Part shown: positions 1 to 8,227 of the stretch, one piece after another
How the letters are laid out: every line of letters starts with the position of its first letter
How positions within the stretch are numbered: the stretch's first letter is position 1
Assembly (NCBI RefSeq): GCF_900114315.1
Contig: NZ_FOSQ01000001.1
Location: 908,202-972,201 of the forward strand
Direction: 5' to 3'
Source: Falsiroseomonas stagni DSM 19981
GTDB taxonomy: Bacteria > Pseudomonadota > Alphaproteobacteria > Acetobacterales > Acetobacteraceae
Length of the DNA stretch: 64,000 nt
Notes under the pieces: generated by a model
The model's database searches: none
Seen by the model: only the letters and a program-made list of their open reading frames with translations
Told to the model about the DNA's origin: nothing
Program-made: the position numbers and the translations under genes

Positions 1-889
1 GGTGCTGCTGATCGTCATCCTGCTGATGGGCTATTCGCCCTTCCGCGCCGCCGCCATCGGCATCGCCGCCACCATCGTCATCATGCTGGGCACCGCGCTG
101 GTGCACCGCATGGCGCTGCGTGGCGAAGGGATCGGCGGCGCCATCGGCGGCGCGGCGTGGGAGACGCTGAAGGCCATCGAGGCCGCGCTGAGCGGTTCGG
201 CGAAGGAGACGATGCAGCTGATTGCTGTCTGCGCCGCGGCGGGCATCGTCGCCGGCGTCATCGGCCTGACCGGCGTGGGCGGCCGCTTCGCCACCATGCT
301 GCTCGACATCGCCGGCGCCTCCGTCTTCCTCGCCATGCTCTTCGCCATGGTGGTGGCGATCATCCTCGGCATGGGGGTGCCGACCACGGCGGCCTATGCC
401 ATCGCCGCCGCCGTGGTGGCGCCGGGGCTGATCCGGATCGGCGTCGATCCGCTCGTCGCCCACATGTTCATCTTCTACTTCGCCATCCTGTCGGCCATCA
501 CGCCGCCGGTGGCGCTTGCCAGCTTCGCCGCCGCCTCCATGGCGGGCGCCGACATGTGGCGTACCAGCGTCATCGCGGTGAAACTCGGGCTCGCCACCTT
601 CATCGTGCCCTTCATGTTCTGGCTGTCCCCTGCGCTGCTGGCGCAGGGGGATCTGCTGCCCATCCTGCAATCCTTCGTCACCGCCGGCCTCGGCGTCTGG
701 CTGCTGGCGTGCTCGACCGAGGGCTGGATGATGAACGGCCACCTGCCGCTGCCGCTCCGCCTGGCCGCCGCCGCCGGGGGGCTCGCGCTGATGATCCCGG
801 AAGGCATCACGGATGTCGCGGGGCTTGCCATCTGCGCCGGCCTGGTCTTCTGGCAGCGCCGGACCTTCCCGGAGGAGCGGCTGGCTTGA
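1..889 (+). CDS. TRAP transporter fused permease, C-terminal part (5' end outside window)
   Basis: About 295 residues of a very hydrophobic protein run from the window edge to a TGA at 887-889. The motif GMGVPTTAAYAIAAA and the later stretch SAITPPVALASFAAASMAG are typical of the DctM-like large membrane subunit of TAXI-type TRAP transporters, where the 4TM and 12TM subunits are fused. Such permeases use the sodium gradient to import organic acids or other small anions delivered by a periplasmic binding protein. Several membrane segments are visible. The GTG at position 2 is probably internal, because the family is about twice this long. The stop overlaps the start of the mtnB-like gene, so the two are translationally coupled, which suggests the substrate feeds the methionine-salvage enzymes downstream. 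The substrate itself cannot be read from the sequence. Confidence 0.85.
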   Translation, partial: VLLIVILLMGYSPFRAAAIGIAATIVIMLGTALVHRMALRGEGIGGAIGGAAWETLKAIEAALSGSAKETMQLIAVCAAAGIVAGVIGLTGVGGRFATMLLDIAGASVFLAMLFAMVVAIILGMGVPTTAAYAIAAAVVAPGLIRIGVDPLVAHMFIFYFAILSAITPPVALASFAAASMAGADMWRTSVIAVKLGLATFIVPFMFWLSPALLAQGDLLPILQSFVTAGLGVWLLACSTEGWMMNGHLPLPLRLAAAAGGLALMIPEGITDVAGLAICAGLVFWQRRTFPEERLA

Positions 890-1497
890 TTCCTGACCAT
901 GTCGAGGTCGCCATCATCGAGGTCGGCCGCCGCCTGGACCGGCAGGGGCTGGTGCCGGCGACGGCGGGCAATTTCTCCATCCGGCTGGATGCGCGGACGC
1001 TCGCTGTCACCGTCTCCGGCCGCCACAAGGGGTTTCTGCGCCCCGGTGACGTCATGGTGGTGGACATCGACGGCCGCCCGCTGACGGCGGGCAAGCGCAG
1101 CTCCGCCGAGACCCTGCTCCATTGCGGCATCTACCGCCGTTTCCCGGAAGCGGGCGCCGTGCTGCACGGCCATTCCATCGCCAACACCGTCATGTCCCGC
1201 GCGGCGGAGGGTGAATCCATCACGCTGGCGGGATACGAGTTGCTGAAAGCCTTCCCCGGATTGCCGACGCATGAGGCGGAAATCGCTGTCCCGGTGGTGG
1301 AGAACGACCAGGATATTCCCCGCATGCAGCAGGGGCTGGACCTGCTGTGGGACGGCATGGCAGAGCCGCCCCCGGGCTACTTGATCCGCGGCCATGGCTC
1401 CTATGTCTGGGCCGCCGACATGCCGGGGGCGCTGGCGCGCCTCGAAGCCCTGGAATTCATGCTGGCCTGCGAGATGCAGGAAAGGAGGATGCGATGA
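886..1497 (+). CDS. mtnB: methylthioribulose-1-phosphate dehydratase (class II aldolase family)
   Basis: A 203-residue class II aldolase/adducin protein. MtnB dehydrates 5-methylthioribulose-1-phosphate to the 2,3-diketo compound in the methionine salvage pathway. The zinc ligands are visible in [13 protein letters not shown] and in the C-terminal IRGHGSYVW, a pattern typical of MtnB rather than fuculose aldolase. The start taken is TTG at 886, which overlaps the upstream TGA. A strong GGAGGAG lies at 871-877, eight bases before it, and no ATG or GTG is in frame nearby. The gene is followed by mtnD and mtnC with overlapping codons, which makes the MtnB assignment firm. No mtnA or mtnK is in the window. 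Confidence 0.9.
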   Translation: MIPDHVEVAIIEVGRRLDRQGLVPATAGNFSIRLDARTLAVTVSGRHKGFLRPGDVMVVDIDGRPLTAGKRSSAETLLHCGIYRRFPEAGAVLHGHSIANTVMSRAAEGESITLAGYELLKAFPGLPTHEAEIAVPVVENDQDIPRMQQGLDLLWDGMAEPPPGYLIRGHGSYVWAADMPGALARLEALEFMLACEMQERRMR

Positions 1498-2033
1498 GCC
1501 GCCTGACCATCTGGGACGCCTCGTCCAACAGCCAGGTCCTGGTGACGGAGGACCCCGCCGAGATCGCCGGCAACCTCAAGGCGATCGGCGTGCGGTTCGA
1601 GCAATGGCCGAGGGCCGACCTGCCGGCGGATGCGGATGCGGACGCCATCCTGGCCGCCTACCGCCCGCAGCTGGATGCCTTCCTGTCCAGCACCGGCGCC
1701 GGCACGGCCGATGTCATCAAGCTGACGCCGGACCACCCGATGAAGGATGCGATGCGCGCCAAGTTCCTGTCGGAACACACGCATACCGAGGACGAGGTCC
1801 GCTTCTTCCACGCCGGTACCGGCAATTTCGTGCTGCATGTGGATGGGAAGGTCTTCGACGCGCATTGCGGCCCAGGCGACCTCATCAGCGTCCCCGCCAA
1901 TTCCAGGCACTGGTTCGATGCGGGGACGGAGCCGAACTTCGCCGTCGTCCGCGTCTTCACCGACACCACCGGCTGGACGCCGCACTACACCGGCACCGAC
2001 ATGGCGGAGCGTTTCCCCGCGGCGACGGCGTGA
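1494..2033 (+). CDS. mtnD: acireductone dioxygenase
   Basis: A cupin of 179 residues. It oxidises 1,2-dihydroxy-3-keto-5-methylthiopentene with O2 to formate and 2-keto-4-methylthiobutyrate, the methionine precursor (with Fe; an off-pathway product forms with Ni). Metal ligands are visible as [12 protein letters not shown] (two His and a Glu) and the later His in ANSRHWFD. The ATG at 1494 overlaps the mtnB stop (ATGA), and the next gene overlaps in turn by GTGA, so mtnB-mtnD-mtnC form one coupled operon. The length matches the bacterial ARD family. Confidence 0.95.
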   Translation: MSRLTIWDASSNSQVLVTEDPAEIAGNLKAIGVRFEQWPRADLPADADADAILAAYRPQLDAFLSSTGAGTADVIKLTPDHPMKDAMRAKFLSEHTHTEDEVRFFHAGTGNFVLHVDGKVFDAHCGPGDLISVPANSRHWFDAGTEPNFAVVRVFTDTTGWTPHYTGTDMAERFPAATA

Positions 2034-2710
2034 CCATCACCACCGTCCTGACGGATATCGAGGGCACGACCAGCGCCATCGCCTTCGTGAAGGAGACGCT
2101 GTTCCCCTTCGCGGAGCAGGCGCTGGACGGGTTTCTCGAAGCCCGGCGCGGGGATGCCGAGGTCGCGGCGATCCTGGCGGAGGTCCCGGGCGCCGACCCG
2201 GCAGCGACGCTGCGCGGCTGGATGGCGGATGACGTCAAGGCGACGCCGCTCAAGACCCTGCAGGGGATGATCTGGGAAGCGGGCTTCCGGGATGGGCGGC
2301 TGCGCGGGCATCTCTGGCCCGACGTCGCGCCCTGCCTGCGCGCCTGGCACGCGGCGGGGCTGCGGCTCGCGGTCTATTCCTCCGGCTCCGTCGCGGCGCA
2401 GAAGCTGCTGTTCGGGCATAGCGAGGCGGGGGATCTGCTGCCGCTGTTCTCCGGCTTCTTCGACACGAAGGTCGGGCACAAGCGCGAGGCGAGTTCCTAC
2501 GCCGCCATCGCCGCCGCGCTGGGCACGAACCCGGCCTCGATCCTGTTCCTGTCCGACGTGGCGGAGGAGCTGGATGCGGCGGCGGCGAGCGGCCTCGGCA
2601 CCTGCCAGCTGGTCCGGCCGGCCGATGCGGCGGTGCCTTCCGGCCGTCACCGGGAAGCGCCCGACTTTCCCGCCGTCGCGGCGCTTTGCGGCCTTCCTGC
2701 CACGCCCTGA
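2030..2710 (+). CDS. mtnC: enolase-phosphatase E1
   Basis: A 226-residue HAD-superfamily enzyme that enolises and dephosphorylates 2,3-diketo-5-methylthiopentyl-1-phosphate to acireductone, the step between MtnB and MtnD. The HAD nucleophile motif appears as [20 protein letters not shown] near the start (DxE form, typical of MtnC). The motif-II region is [14 protein letters not shown], the Lys is in [13 protein letters not shown], and the acidic motif is [14 protein letters not shown]. The start is GTG at 2030, overlapping the mtnD stop. The three enzymes leave only the mtnA/mtnK entry steps and the final transaminase to be encoded elsewhere. Confidence 0.95.
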   Translation: MTITTVLTDIEGTTSAIAFVKETLFPFAEQALDGFLEARRGDAEVAAILAEVPGADPAATLRGWMADDVKATPLKTLQGMIWEAGFRDGRLRGHLWPDVAPCLRAWHAAGLRLAVYSSGSVAAQKLLFGHSEAGDLLPLFSGFFDTKVGHKREASSYAAIAAALGTNPASILFLSDVAEELDAAAASGLGTCQLVRPADAAVPSGRHREAPDFPAVAALCGLPATP

Positions 2711-2814
2711 CAGCCTCTGTCGCAATGCAGCATCCCGGCGGGTGACATCGGCCGCCAGGGCGCGCTAGATGCCGACGGCTCGAGACGGGTAGGCCCGGGG
2801 CGGGAGTACGCGAC

Positions 2815-3798
2815 ATGATGACGACCTACACCGTCGCGGATGGCCGCCTCGCGATGCGGGACGGCATCCTGCCCGTGGGGGATCTGGCGGGTGCTGTCTG
2901 GATCGACCTGCTGAACCCCACGCCGGAAGAAGGCCGCGCGGTCAAGGACGCGCTCAAGCTCGAAATCCCGACGCGGGAGGAGATGCAGGAGATCGAAAGC
3001 TCCTCGCGCCTCTACCGGGAGGATGACGCCCTCTTCCTCACCGCCAACTTCCTTTACGGCGTGGAGGGCGGCGAATACGGGTCGACGCCGATCACCTTCG
3101 TGCTGTCGAACAGCGCGTTGGTCACCGTGCGCTACGCGACGCCCAAGGCCTTCAGCAGCTTCGCGCTGCGCTGCCAGCGCAGCCCCGGCCTGCTGGCGAC
3201 GCCCGATGCGGTGATGCTGCATCTGTTCGAACAGATCGTGGATCGCCTGGCGGATATCCTGGAGCGTGTCGGCAGCGACATGGACCGCGCCTCCGCCGCC
3301 TCCTTCCGCTCCGCGCGCAGCAAGGTGAAGGCGACGACGCGCGACCATGATTTGCGGGAGGCGCTGATCACCCTGGGGCAGGTGGGTGAAGTGACCACGC
3401 GGGCGAATGAGACGCTGCTGGGCCTGACGCGCATCCTGTCCTTCGTGGGGGCTGAGAAGGCGACCGCGGTGCGGAAGGAGAACCAGAGCCTTCTGAAGAC
3501 CCTGGTGCGGGACGTGCGCAGCCTGGTGGACCACGCGGCCTTCCTGAACGGCAAGGCGAACTTCCTGCTCGATGCCGTGCTCGGCATCCTGAATGTCGAG
3601 CAGAACGCGATCATCAAGACCTTCACCGTTGCCTCCGTCGCGCTGATGCCGCCGACGCTGATCGCCAGCATCTACGGCATGAACTTCCGGCACATGCCCG
3701 AACTGGATTCGACCTTCGGCTACCCGGCGGCGCTGCTGCTGATGGTGTGTTCCGCGGCGCTGCCGATCCTCTATTTCAAGCGGAAGGGCTGGCTCTGA
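2815..3798 (+). CDS. corA: CorA family magnesium transporter
   Basis: A 327-residue protein of normal CorA length. It has a long cytoplasmic N-terminal domain followed by two C-terminal membrane segments. The diagnostic loop motif YGMNF lies between them, and the positively charged tail FKRKGWL ends the protein. CorA channels form pentamers and carry Mg2+ (also Co2+/Ni2+) into the cell. The ATG at 2815 follows a 104-base gap after mtnC, so it is probably a separate transcription unit. The next gene begins almost immediately after the stop. Confidence 0.93.
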   Translation: MMTTYTVADGRLAMRDGILPVGDLAGAVWIDLLNPTPEEGRAVKDALKLEIPTREEMQEIESSSRLYREDDALFLTANFLYGVEGGEYGSTPITFVLSNSALVTVRYATPKAFSSFALRCQRSPGLLATPDAVMLHLFEQIVDRLADILERVGSDMDRASAASFRSARSKVKATTRDHDLREALITLGQVGEVTTRANETLLGLTRILSFVGAEKATAVRKENQSLLKTLVRDVRSLVDHAAFLNGKANFLLDAVLGILNVEQNAIIKTFTVASVALMPPTLIASIYGMNFRHMPELDSTFGYPAALLLMVCSAALPILYFKRKGWL

Positions 3799-3803
3799 AC
3801 CTG

Positions 3804-4487
3804 GTGCTGGCCTTCCTCGCGGCGGTCCTGCTGCTCTCGGCCGGCGCGGCGCTGGCCCAGCCCGCCTGCCCGCCCCGCGGCACGCCGGCGTTGAATGTCA
3901 GCCTCTCCGACCCCGAGCCGCGGGTGCTGCCGCCCCTGCCGGCCTGGCAGTTGCGCCAGATCGCGGAGGGGGAGGAGGCGGAGATCGGCCCGCCGCTGCA
4001 TCACCTGGGCCTGACATTGTCCCGCGTGGAATGGCGGAGCGAGATCACGGTGCGCAGCGGCGCGGCCGCCGCGGGCGCGGTCTGCGCCGTGCCGTCGGAG
4101 GTGCGGGTGACGCTGCTGCATGCCGAGCACATCATCCGCCTGGCGCGGGAGATTCCCCGCGGCGGCTGCCTGGCCGGGGAGGTGCTGGCGCATGAGCGCC
4201 GCCATGCCGAGGTCAATCGCCGCACATTGCGGGAGGCCGCGGACGGGCTGCGCGCCGTTGCGCGGGCCTGGGCCGCGCGGGCGGAGGCTCGGGCGCCGGA
4301 TGTCGGCGCCGCCGCCCTGCTGCTGCAGGACCAGCTGGCGGCGGCGGTGGAGCCGGTGCTGGAACGGCTGCGCCAGGCCCGCGCCGCGCAGCACGCCCAG
4401 ATCGACTCGCCGGAGGAATACCGCCGCCTCGGCCGGGTCTGCCCGGGCGACCAGCGCCGCATCCGCTTCACCTTCGGGGCGCATTGA
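3804..4487 (+). CDS. exported DUF922-like protein, putative zinc protease
   Basis: About 227 residues. The start taken is GTG at 3804, six bases after the corA stop; an ATG at 3747 inside corA is the alternative. From 3804 the protein opens with a hydrophobic signal peptide ending in GAALAQP, so it should be periplasmic. The central motif VLAHERRHAEVNRRTL contains HExxH, the zinc-binding signature of DUF922, a predicted zinc-protease family. Four cysteines may form disulfides. No experimental role is known to me. Its tight linkage to corA suggests co-expression but says little about function. Confidence 0.7.
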   Translation: MLAFLAAVLLLSAGAALAQPACPPRGTPALNVSLSDPEPRVLPPLPAWQLRQIAEGEEAEIGPPLHHLGLTLSRVEWRSEITVRSGAAAAGAVCAVPSEVRVTLLHAEHIIRLAREIPRGGCLAGEVLAHERRHAEVNRRTLREAADGLRAVARAWAARAEARAPDVGAAALLLQDQLAAAVEPVLERLRQARAAQHAQIDSPEEYRRLGRVCPGDQRRIRFTFGAH

Positions 4488-4612
4488 CGGGGCCATATGC
4501 CTGCGGCTTGGGCAATGCCGCGGGGAGGGGCGCGAAAGCGCGACCGGCCCCGGATTGACCCGCGTGGCCTGACCGGGCTTGGTTGACGCCAGACACCGCC
4601 AGAGGTCCGTCC

Positions 4613-5578
4613 GTGCCCGACATCCATTGCATAGCCGCCACACCCGAATCCATCCGCTGGGGCGCCTTCGATGCCAGCTTCGCCCCGGTGGCGACGGTGC
4701 AGTCGGGCGACCTCGTCGTCCTGGAATGCGTCTCCGGCGCGCCGGAGGTGATGCCCCCGGCTTCCTCCGGCCTGGTGCCGCCGGCGGCGCTGGCCGCCAT
4801 CCATGCCAGCAAGCCGCCGCGCCTTGGCCCGCATATCCTCACGGGCCCGGTGGCGGTGGCGGGCGCCGAGCCCGGCGATGCGCTGCGCATCGACATCGAG
4901 CGCATCGACCTTGGCTGCGACTGGGGTTTTTGCGGGTTTCGCCCGCTGGGGGGGACGCTGCCGGAGGATTTTCCCTACCACCGCATGCTGCACATTCCCG
5001 TGGACAAGGAGACGATGACGGGGAAGGTGCCCGTGGGCCCCGGCGTGACGCTGCCCCTCAGCCCCTTCTTCGGCGTGATGGGCGTGGCGCCGCCCCGGGA
5101 ATGGGGGGCGATCAGCACGAAGGAGCCGCGCGCCCATGGCGGCAACCTCGACAACAAGGAACTGACGGCGGGCACCACGCTGTGGCTGCCCGTGCATGTC
5201 GCCGGCGCCAATTTCTCGGCCGGTGACGGCCATGGCGTGCAGGGCGATGGCGAGGTCTGCATCAACGCGCTGGAGATGTGCCTGACCGGCCATTTCCGCC
5301 TGACCCTGGAAAAGGGCGGCGGCGCCAAGGACCCTATCCTGAAGTTCCCCAAGGCGGAGACGAAGACCCACTACGTCTCCATGGGCATGAACGAGGATCT
5401 CGACCTCGCCATGAAGCAGGCGCTCAGGGAGATGATCGCCTTCATCGTGGCGCGGATGAACGTCTCCGCCGCCGATGCCTACCAGCTGTGTTCGCTGGCG
5501 GTGGATTTCCGGGTGACGCAAACCGTGAACGGGGAGAAGGGCGTTCATGGGTTGCTAAGAAAGGGTCTTCTGTTCTGA
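4613..5578 (+). CDS. acetamidase/formamidase family protein
   Basis: About 321 residues matching the FmdA/AmdA family, which hydrolyses formamide or acetamide to ammonia and the acid. Recognisable family stretches are PGDALRIDIERIDLG, GVMGVAPP, the HGGNLDNKEL region and GDGHGVQGDGEVC. Start choice: GTG at 4613 is preceded by AGAGGT with good spacing; a TTG at 4583 is the upstream alternative. It stands alone between the DUF922 gene and gcrA. The exact amide substrate cannot be told from sequence. Confidence 0.88.
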   Translation: MPDIHCIAATPESIRWGAFDASFAPVATVQSGDLVVLECVSGAPEVMPPASSGLVPPAALAAIHASKPPRLGPHILTGPVAVAGAEPGDALRIDIERIDLGCDWGFCGFRPLGGTLPEDFPYHRMLHIPVDKETMTGKVPVGPGVTLPLSPFFGVMGVAPPREWGAISTKEPRAHGGNLDNKELTAGTTLWLPVHVAGANFSAGDGHGVQGDGEVCINALEMCLTGHFRLTLEKGGGAKDPILKFPKAETKTHYVSMGMNEDLDLAMKQALREMIAFIVARMNVSAADAYQLCSLAVDFRVTQTVNGEKGVHGLLRKGLLF

Positions 5579-5636
5579 GATTCTGCCCAGGCTGATGGCA
5601 GGGCGGGAGATTCGTCCCGCTCTGTCCACAGGATTC
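5579..5636 (+). promoter_or_regulatory. cluster of three GAnTC (CcrM-type) sites upstream of gcrA
   Basis: GATTC occurs at 5579-5583, 5609-5613 and 5632-5636. These are all GAnTC, the methylation target of the alphaproteobacterial CcrM methylase. The middle site forms the loop of an inverted repeat, GCGGGA-gattcg-TCCCGC (5603-5620). In Caulobacter GcrA acts at methylated GAnTC promoters, so this could couple gcrA expression to replication. That role is inferred from motif and position only; the hairpin may also help end the acetamidase transcript. Confidence 0.4.
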
Positions 5637-5722
5637 ATGCGCCGTTGACCACTCCACAACTTGTGGCCCCCCCCTGCGTTGCACTACCCTATCTTGTGTC
5701 TGGGGCGCAGCGGGAGACTTCG

Positions 5723-6220
5723 ATGGATTGGTCTGCGGAAGCGATCGAGCGGCTTCGGGCGCTCTGGGCGGAAGGCCATTCGACGGCCGAGATCGGGCGC
5801 CGGATGGGTGTGTCCAAGAATGCCGTGGTCGGCAAGGCGCACCGCCTGAACCTGCCCGCGCGGCCGAGCCCGATCCGCCGCGAGGCGGTGGCCGAGAAGC
5901 CCGCCGCCGCGCCCGTGCGCGCCGCCCGCCCCGCCAGCCCGGCGCCGCGCAGCACCCTGTCGCCGAGCCCTGCCCCGGTAGCAGCTGTGCCTGCGCCCGC
6001 CCCGGTGGCCGCGATGACGGCCCCCGCCGCGCCGACGGCGGTGGTGCGCGCCTTCCCGCGCCTGGGCTCCGCCCGGACCTGCTGCTGGCCGATCGGGGAG
6101 CCCGGCACCCCCGATTTCCGCTTCTGCACGGCGGAGGCGACGTCCGGCAAACCCTACTGCACCCAGCATGCCGCCGTGGCCTATGTGAAGGCGCGAGACC
6201 GGCGCGAAGACGCCGCCTGA
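5723..6220 (+). CDS. gcrA: GcrA cell cycle regulator
   Basis: A 165-residue protein beginning MDWSAEAIERLRALWAEG, the conserved start of GcrA. A helix-turn-helix follows (STAEIGRRMGVSKNAVVGKA). The middle is a Pro/Ala-rich linker, and the C-terminus carries the conserved CCWPIGEPGTPDFRFC and GKPYCTQH cysteine/histidine elements. GcrA binds sigma-70 RNA polymerase and activates cell-cycle genes at methylated GAnTC promoters. The ATG at 5723 has GGGAGA upstream; an upstream in-frame start at 5645 would add residues not seen in the family. The gene ends just before a clear terminator. Confidence 0.96.
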   Translation: MDWSAEAIERLRALWAEGHSTAEIGRRMGVSKNAVVGKAHRLNLPARPSPIRREAVAEKPAAAPVRAARPASPAPRSTLSPSPAPVAAVPAPAPVAAMTAPAAPTAVVRAFPRLGSARTCCWPIGEPGTPDFRFCTAEATSGKPYCTQHAAVAYVKARDRREDAA

Positions 6221-6243
6221 ATTCTGCCGGACGGCGTGAACAG

Positions 6244-6273
6244 GGCCGGGTGCCTCAGGGCCCCGGCCTTTTT
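6244..6273 (+). terminator. rho-independent terminator after gcrA
   Basis: A GGCCGGG (6244-6250) / CCCGGCC (6262-6268) stem is followed directly by TTTTT at 6269-6273. It lies 24 bases past the gcrA stop on the same strand. The remaining bases to 6418 show no gene. Confidence 0.8.
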
Positions 6274-6418
6274 CATGACCAGCCGATGGGCGGGCGGATG
6301 GCGGCCTTCCTGCCGCCGTCCGCCGGCCTTCGCGAGGAGGCTCCGTTGCGGCTGCCTCGCGGCGCTCATGCCAGGCCCTCAGGCGCCGGCCGCAGGTCAT
6401 TGATCGATCAGGTTGGGA

Positions 6419-8098
6419 TCAGGCCGCCGGCAGCGTCACGATGAAGCGGGCACCGGTGATCGTGCCGGCCGCATCGCGCTTGTTCTCCGCGCTGATGCGA
6501 CCGCGCAGCCCTTCCACGATCTGGCGGGAGATGGACAGGCCGAGGCCGGAATGCTGGCCGAAGCGCTCGCCGCTCGGCCGTTCCGAATAGAAGCGGTCGA
6601 AGATGCTCTCCAGCTTCGCATCGGGGATGCCGGGGCCCTCATCCTCCACGATGAATTCCACCATGTGGCCGGTGGGGCGTGCGCGGACCATCACATGCCC
6701 GCCCTCCGGGCTGAAGGAGATGGCGTTGCCGATGAGGTTGCGGAAGACCTGGACGATGCGGCCTTCGACGCCGCGGACGATCAGGCCCTCCGACGGGGCC
6801 TCGATCTCGACGGCGGGGTCCTCCTCATCCCGCGTGGCGGCGTGGAGTTCGCCGAGTGCCGCCAGGATCGGCGCGCAATCCACGGGCTGGGCGATGGTGC
6901 GGGACAGTTCGGCATCGACGCGGGAGCTGTCGGCGATGTCGTTGATCAGCCGGTCCATGCGCACGGCATCGTCGGAGATGATGGCCAGCAGCCGGCGCTG
7001 CTTCACCGGATCCTCGATCCGGCGCAGCGTCTCGATCGCGCTGCGCACGCTGGTCAGGGGGTTGCGGAGTTCGTGGGCGACATCGGCGGCGAAGCGCTCA
7101 TTGGCGTCGATCCGTGCCCAGAGCGCGCGCGCCGCCGTCTGCAGGTCCCGCGCCAGCACGCCGATCTCGTCCGGGCGTTCCAGCAGGGGCTTCGGCACGC
7201 TGCCGCCACGGCCCTCGCCTTCGCGCATCGCGGCCGCCGCGCGGGCAAGCTGCAGGATCGGCGTGGCGAGGGTGCGGTTGAGGTAGGTGGAGAGCAGGAC
7301 CGTGAGCACCAGCGCGGTGGAGAACAGCGCGAGGACGGAGACGCGGATGTCGAGCAGCCGGGCATCGACCTCCCGCGCCTCCCGCGTCAGCAGCACGATG
7401 CCGACGGAAGCGGCGCCGCGGCGGGCGGGTTCCGCGACGGAGACCAGCAGGCGGCCATCGGCGGTGCGGCGGATATAGGGGCGCACGCCGCCTTCGAGGG
7501 CCAGGCGCAACTCCTCCCGCCGATCACTCCCGGCCTGGCCGCCGCCGAATTCGGGCTGCCAGTCGAAGGAAGGGGCGTCGGGGTTCACATCCACCACCAC
7601 CTCGTCCCGCGCCTGGCGGGGCAGGATGGTCAGCAGCCGGTCATAGAGGCCGGCGACGGTGCCCGCGAAGGCACCGCGGGGTTCCGGCGGGGGCAGGGGT
7701 TCGGTCACGATGGCGCCGCCCGGGCCTTCCCGCACGCGGCTGTCGGCCACCATCAGGCCGGTATTGTCGAAGAGCCTGGCCTGGGTGTTGGGCGATGGTT
7801 CCACCAGGCGGCGCAGCAGGGGGCGGGCGGCTTCCGGCACCAGGATGGTGCGGTCGTCCCGCGGGCGCGTCGCGGCTTCCCCGATGGCGGCGGCATAGAT
7901 GCGGGCCTGGGTGCGCAGCGCCTCCACTTCCGCCGCCAGCAACCCGTTCTGGTACTGGTCGAGGTAGAGGAGCGAGGCCGCCAGCAGCGCCGGCGGCAGC
8001 GCGTTGAGCAGCAGGATGCGGCGCAGCAGGGGCGAGAGCCAGCGCCGCGGCTTGCGTTCCGTCGTGGGCAGGGCGGGGGCGCCGCCGGCATCCGGCAT
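6419..8098 (-). CDS. ChvG-like sensor histidine kinase (orphan)
   Basis: 559 residues. An N-terminal membrane segment (about 27-47) is followed by a periplasmic sensor region of roughly 220 residues resembling the stimulus-sensing domain of ChvG/ExoS. A second membrane segment (VSVLALFSTALVLTVLL) then leads to a HAMP domain. The HisKA motif has the phospho-accepting His near residue 341 (FAADVAHELRNPLTSVRS). The ATPase boxes are NLIGNAISFSPEGG, DEGPGIPDA and GLGLSIS. In other alphaproteobacteria ChvG works with ChvI to control envelope, acid-stress and exopolysaccharide genes. No response regulator lies beside it here. ATG 8098 has GGAGAG upstream; ATG 8158 has no ribosome binding site. Confidence 0.85.
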   Translation of the reverse strand: MPDAGGAPALPTTERKPRRWLSPLLRRILLLNALPPALLAASLLYLDQYQNGLLAAEVEALRTQARIYAAAIGEAATRPRDDRTILVPEAARPLLRRLVEPSPNTQARLFDNTGLMVADSRVREGPGGAIVTEPLPPPEPRGAFAGTVAGLYDRLLTILPRQARDEVVVDVNPDAPSFDWQPEFGGGQAGSDRREELRLALEGGVRPYIRRTADGRLLVSVAEPARRGAASVGIVLLTREAREVDARLLDIRVSVLALFSTALVLTVLLSTYLNRTLATPILQLARAAAAMREGEGRGGSVPKPLLERPDEIGVLARDLQTAARALWARIDANERFAADVAHELRNPLTSVRSAIETLRRIEDPVKQRRLLAIISDDAVRMDRLINDIADSSRVDAELSRTIAQPVDCAPILAALGELHAATRDEEDPAVEIEAPSEGLIVRGVEGRIVQVFRNLIGNAISFSPEGGHVMVRARPTGHMVEFIVEDEGPGIPDAKLESIFDRFYSERPSGERFGQHSGLGLSISRQIVEGLRGRISAENKRDAAGTITGARFIVTLPAA

Positions 8099-8227
8099 CT
8101 TTCGCCAATCTCTCCGTCGCGTCAGCCAGAGTAGCGCCGATCTCCGTGGCGGCGCCATGGCGAGAGGTTGCGCAGGGCGCGGCTTCGTCCAAGACTCCCG
8201 CCAACCAAGGCGAAGGGGAGGATGCGG

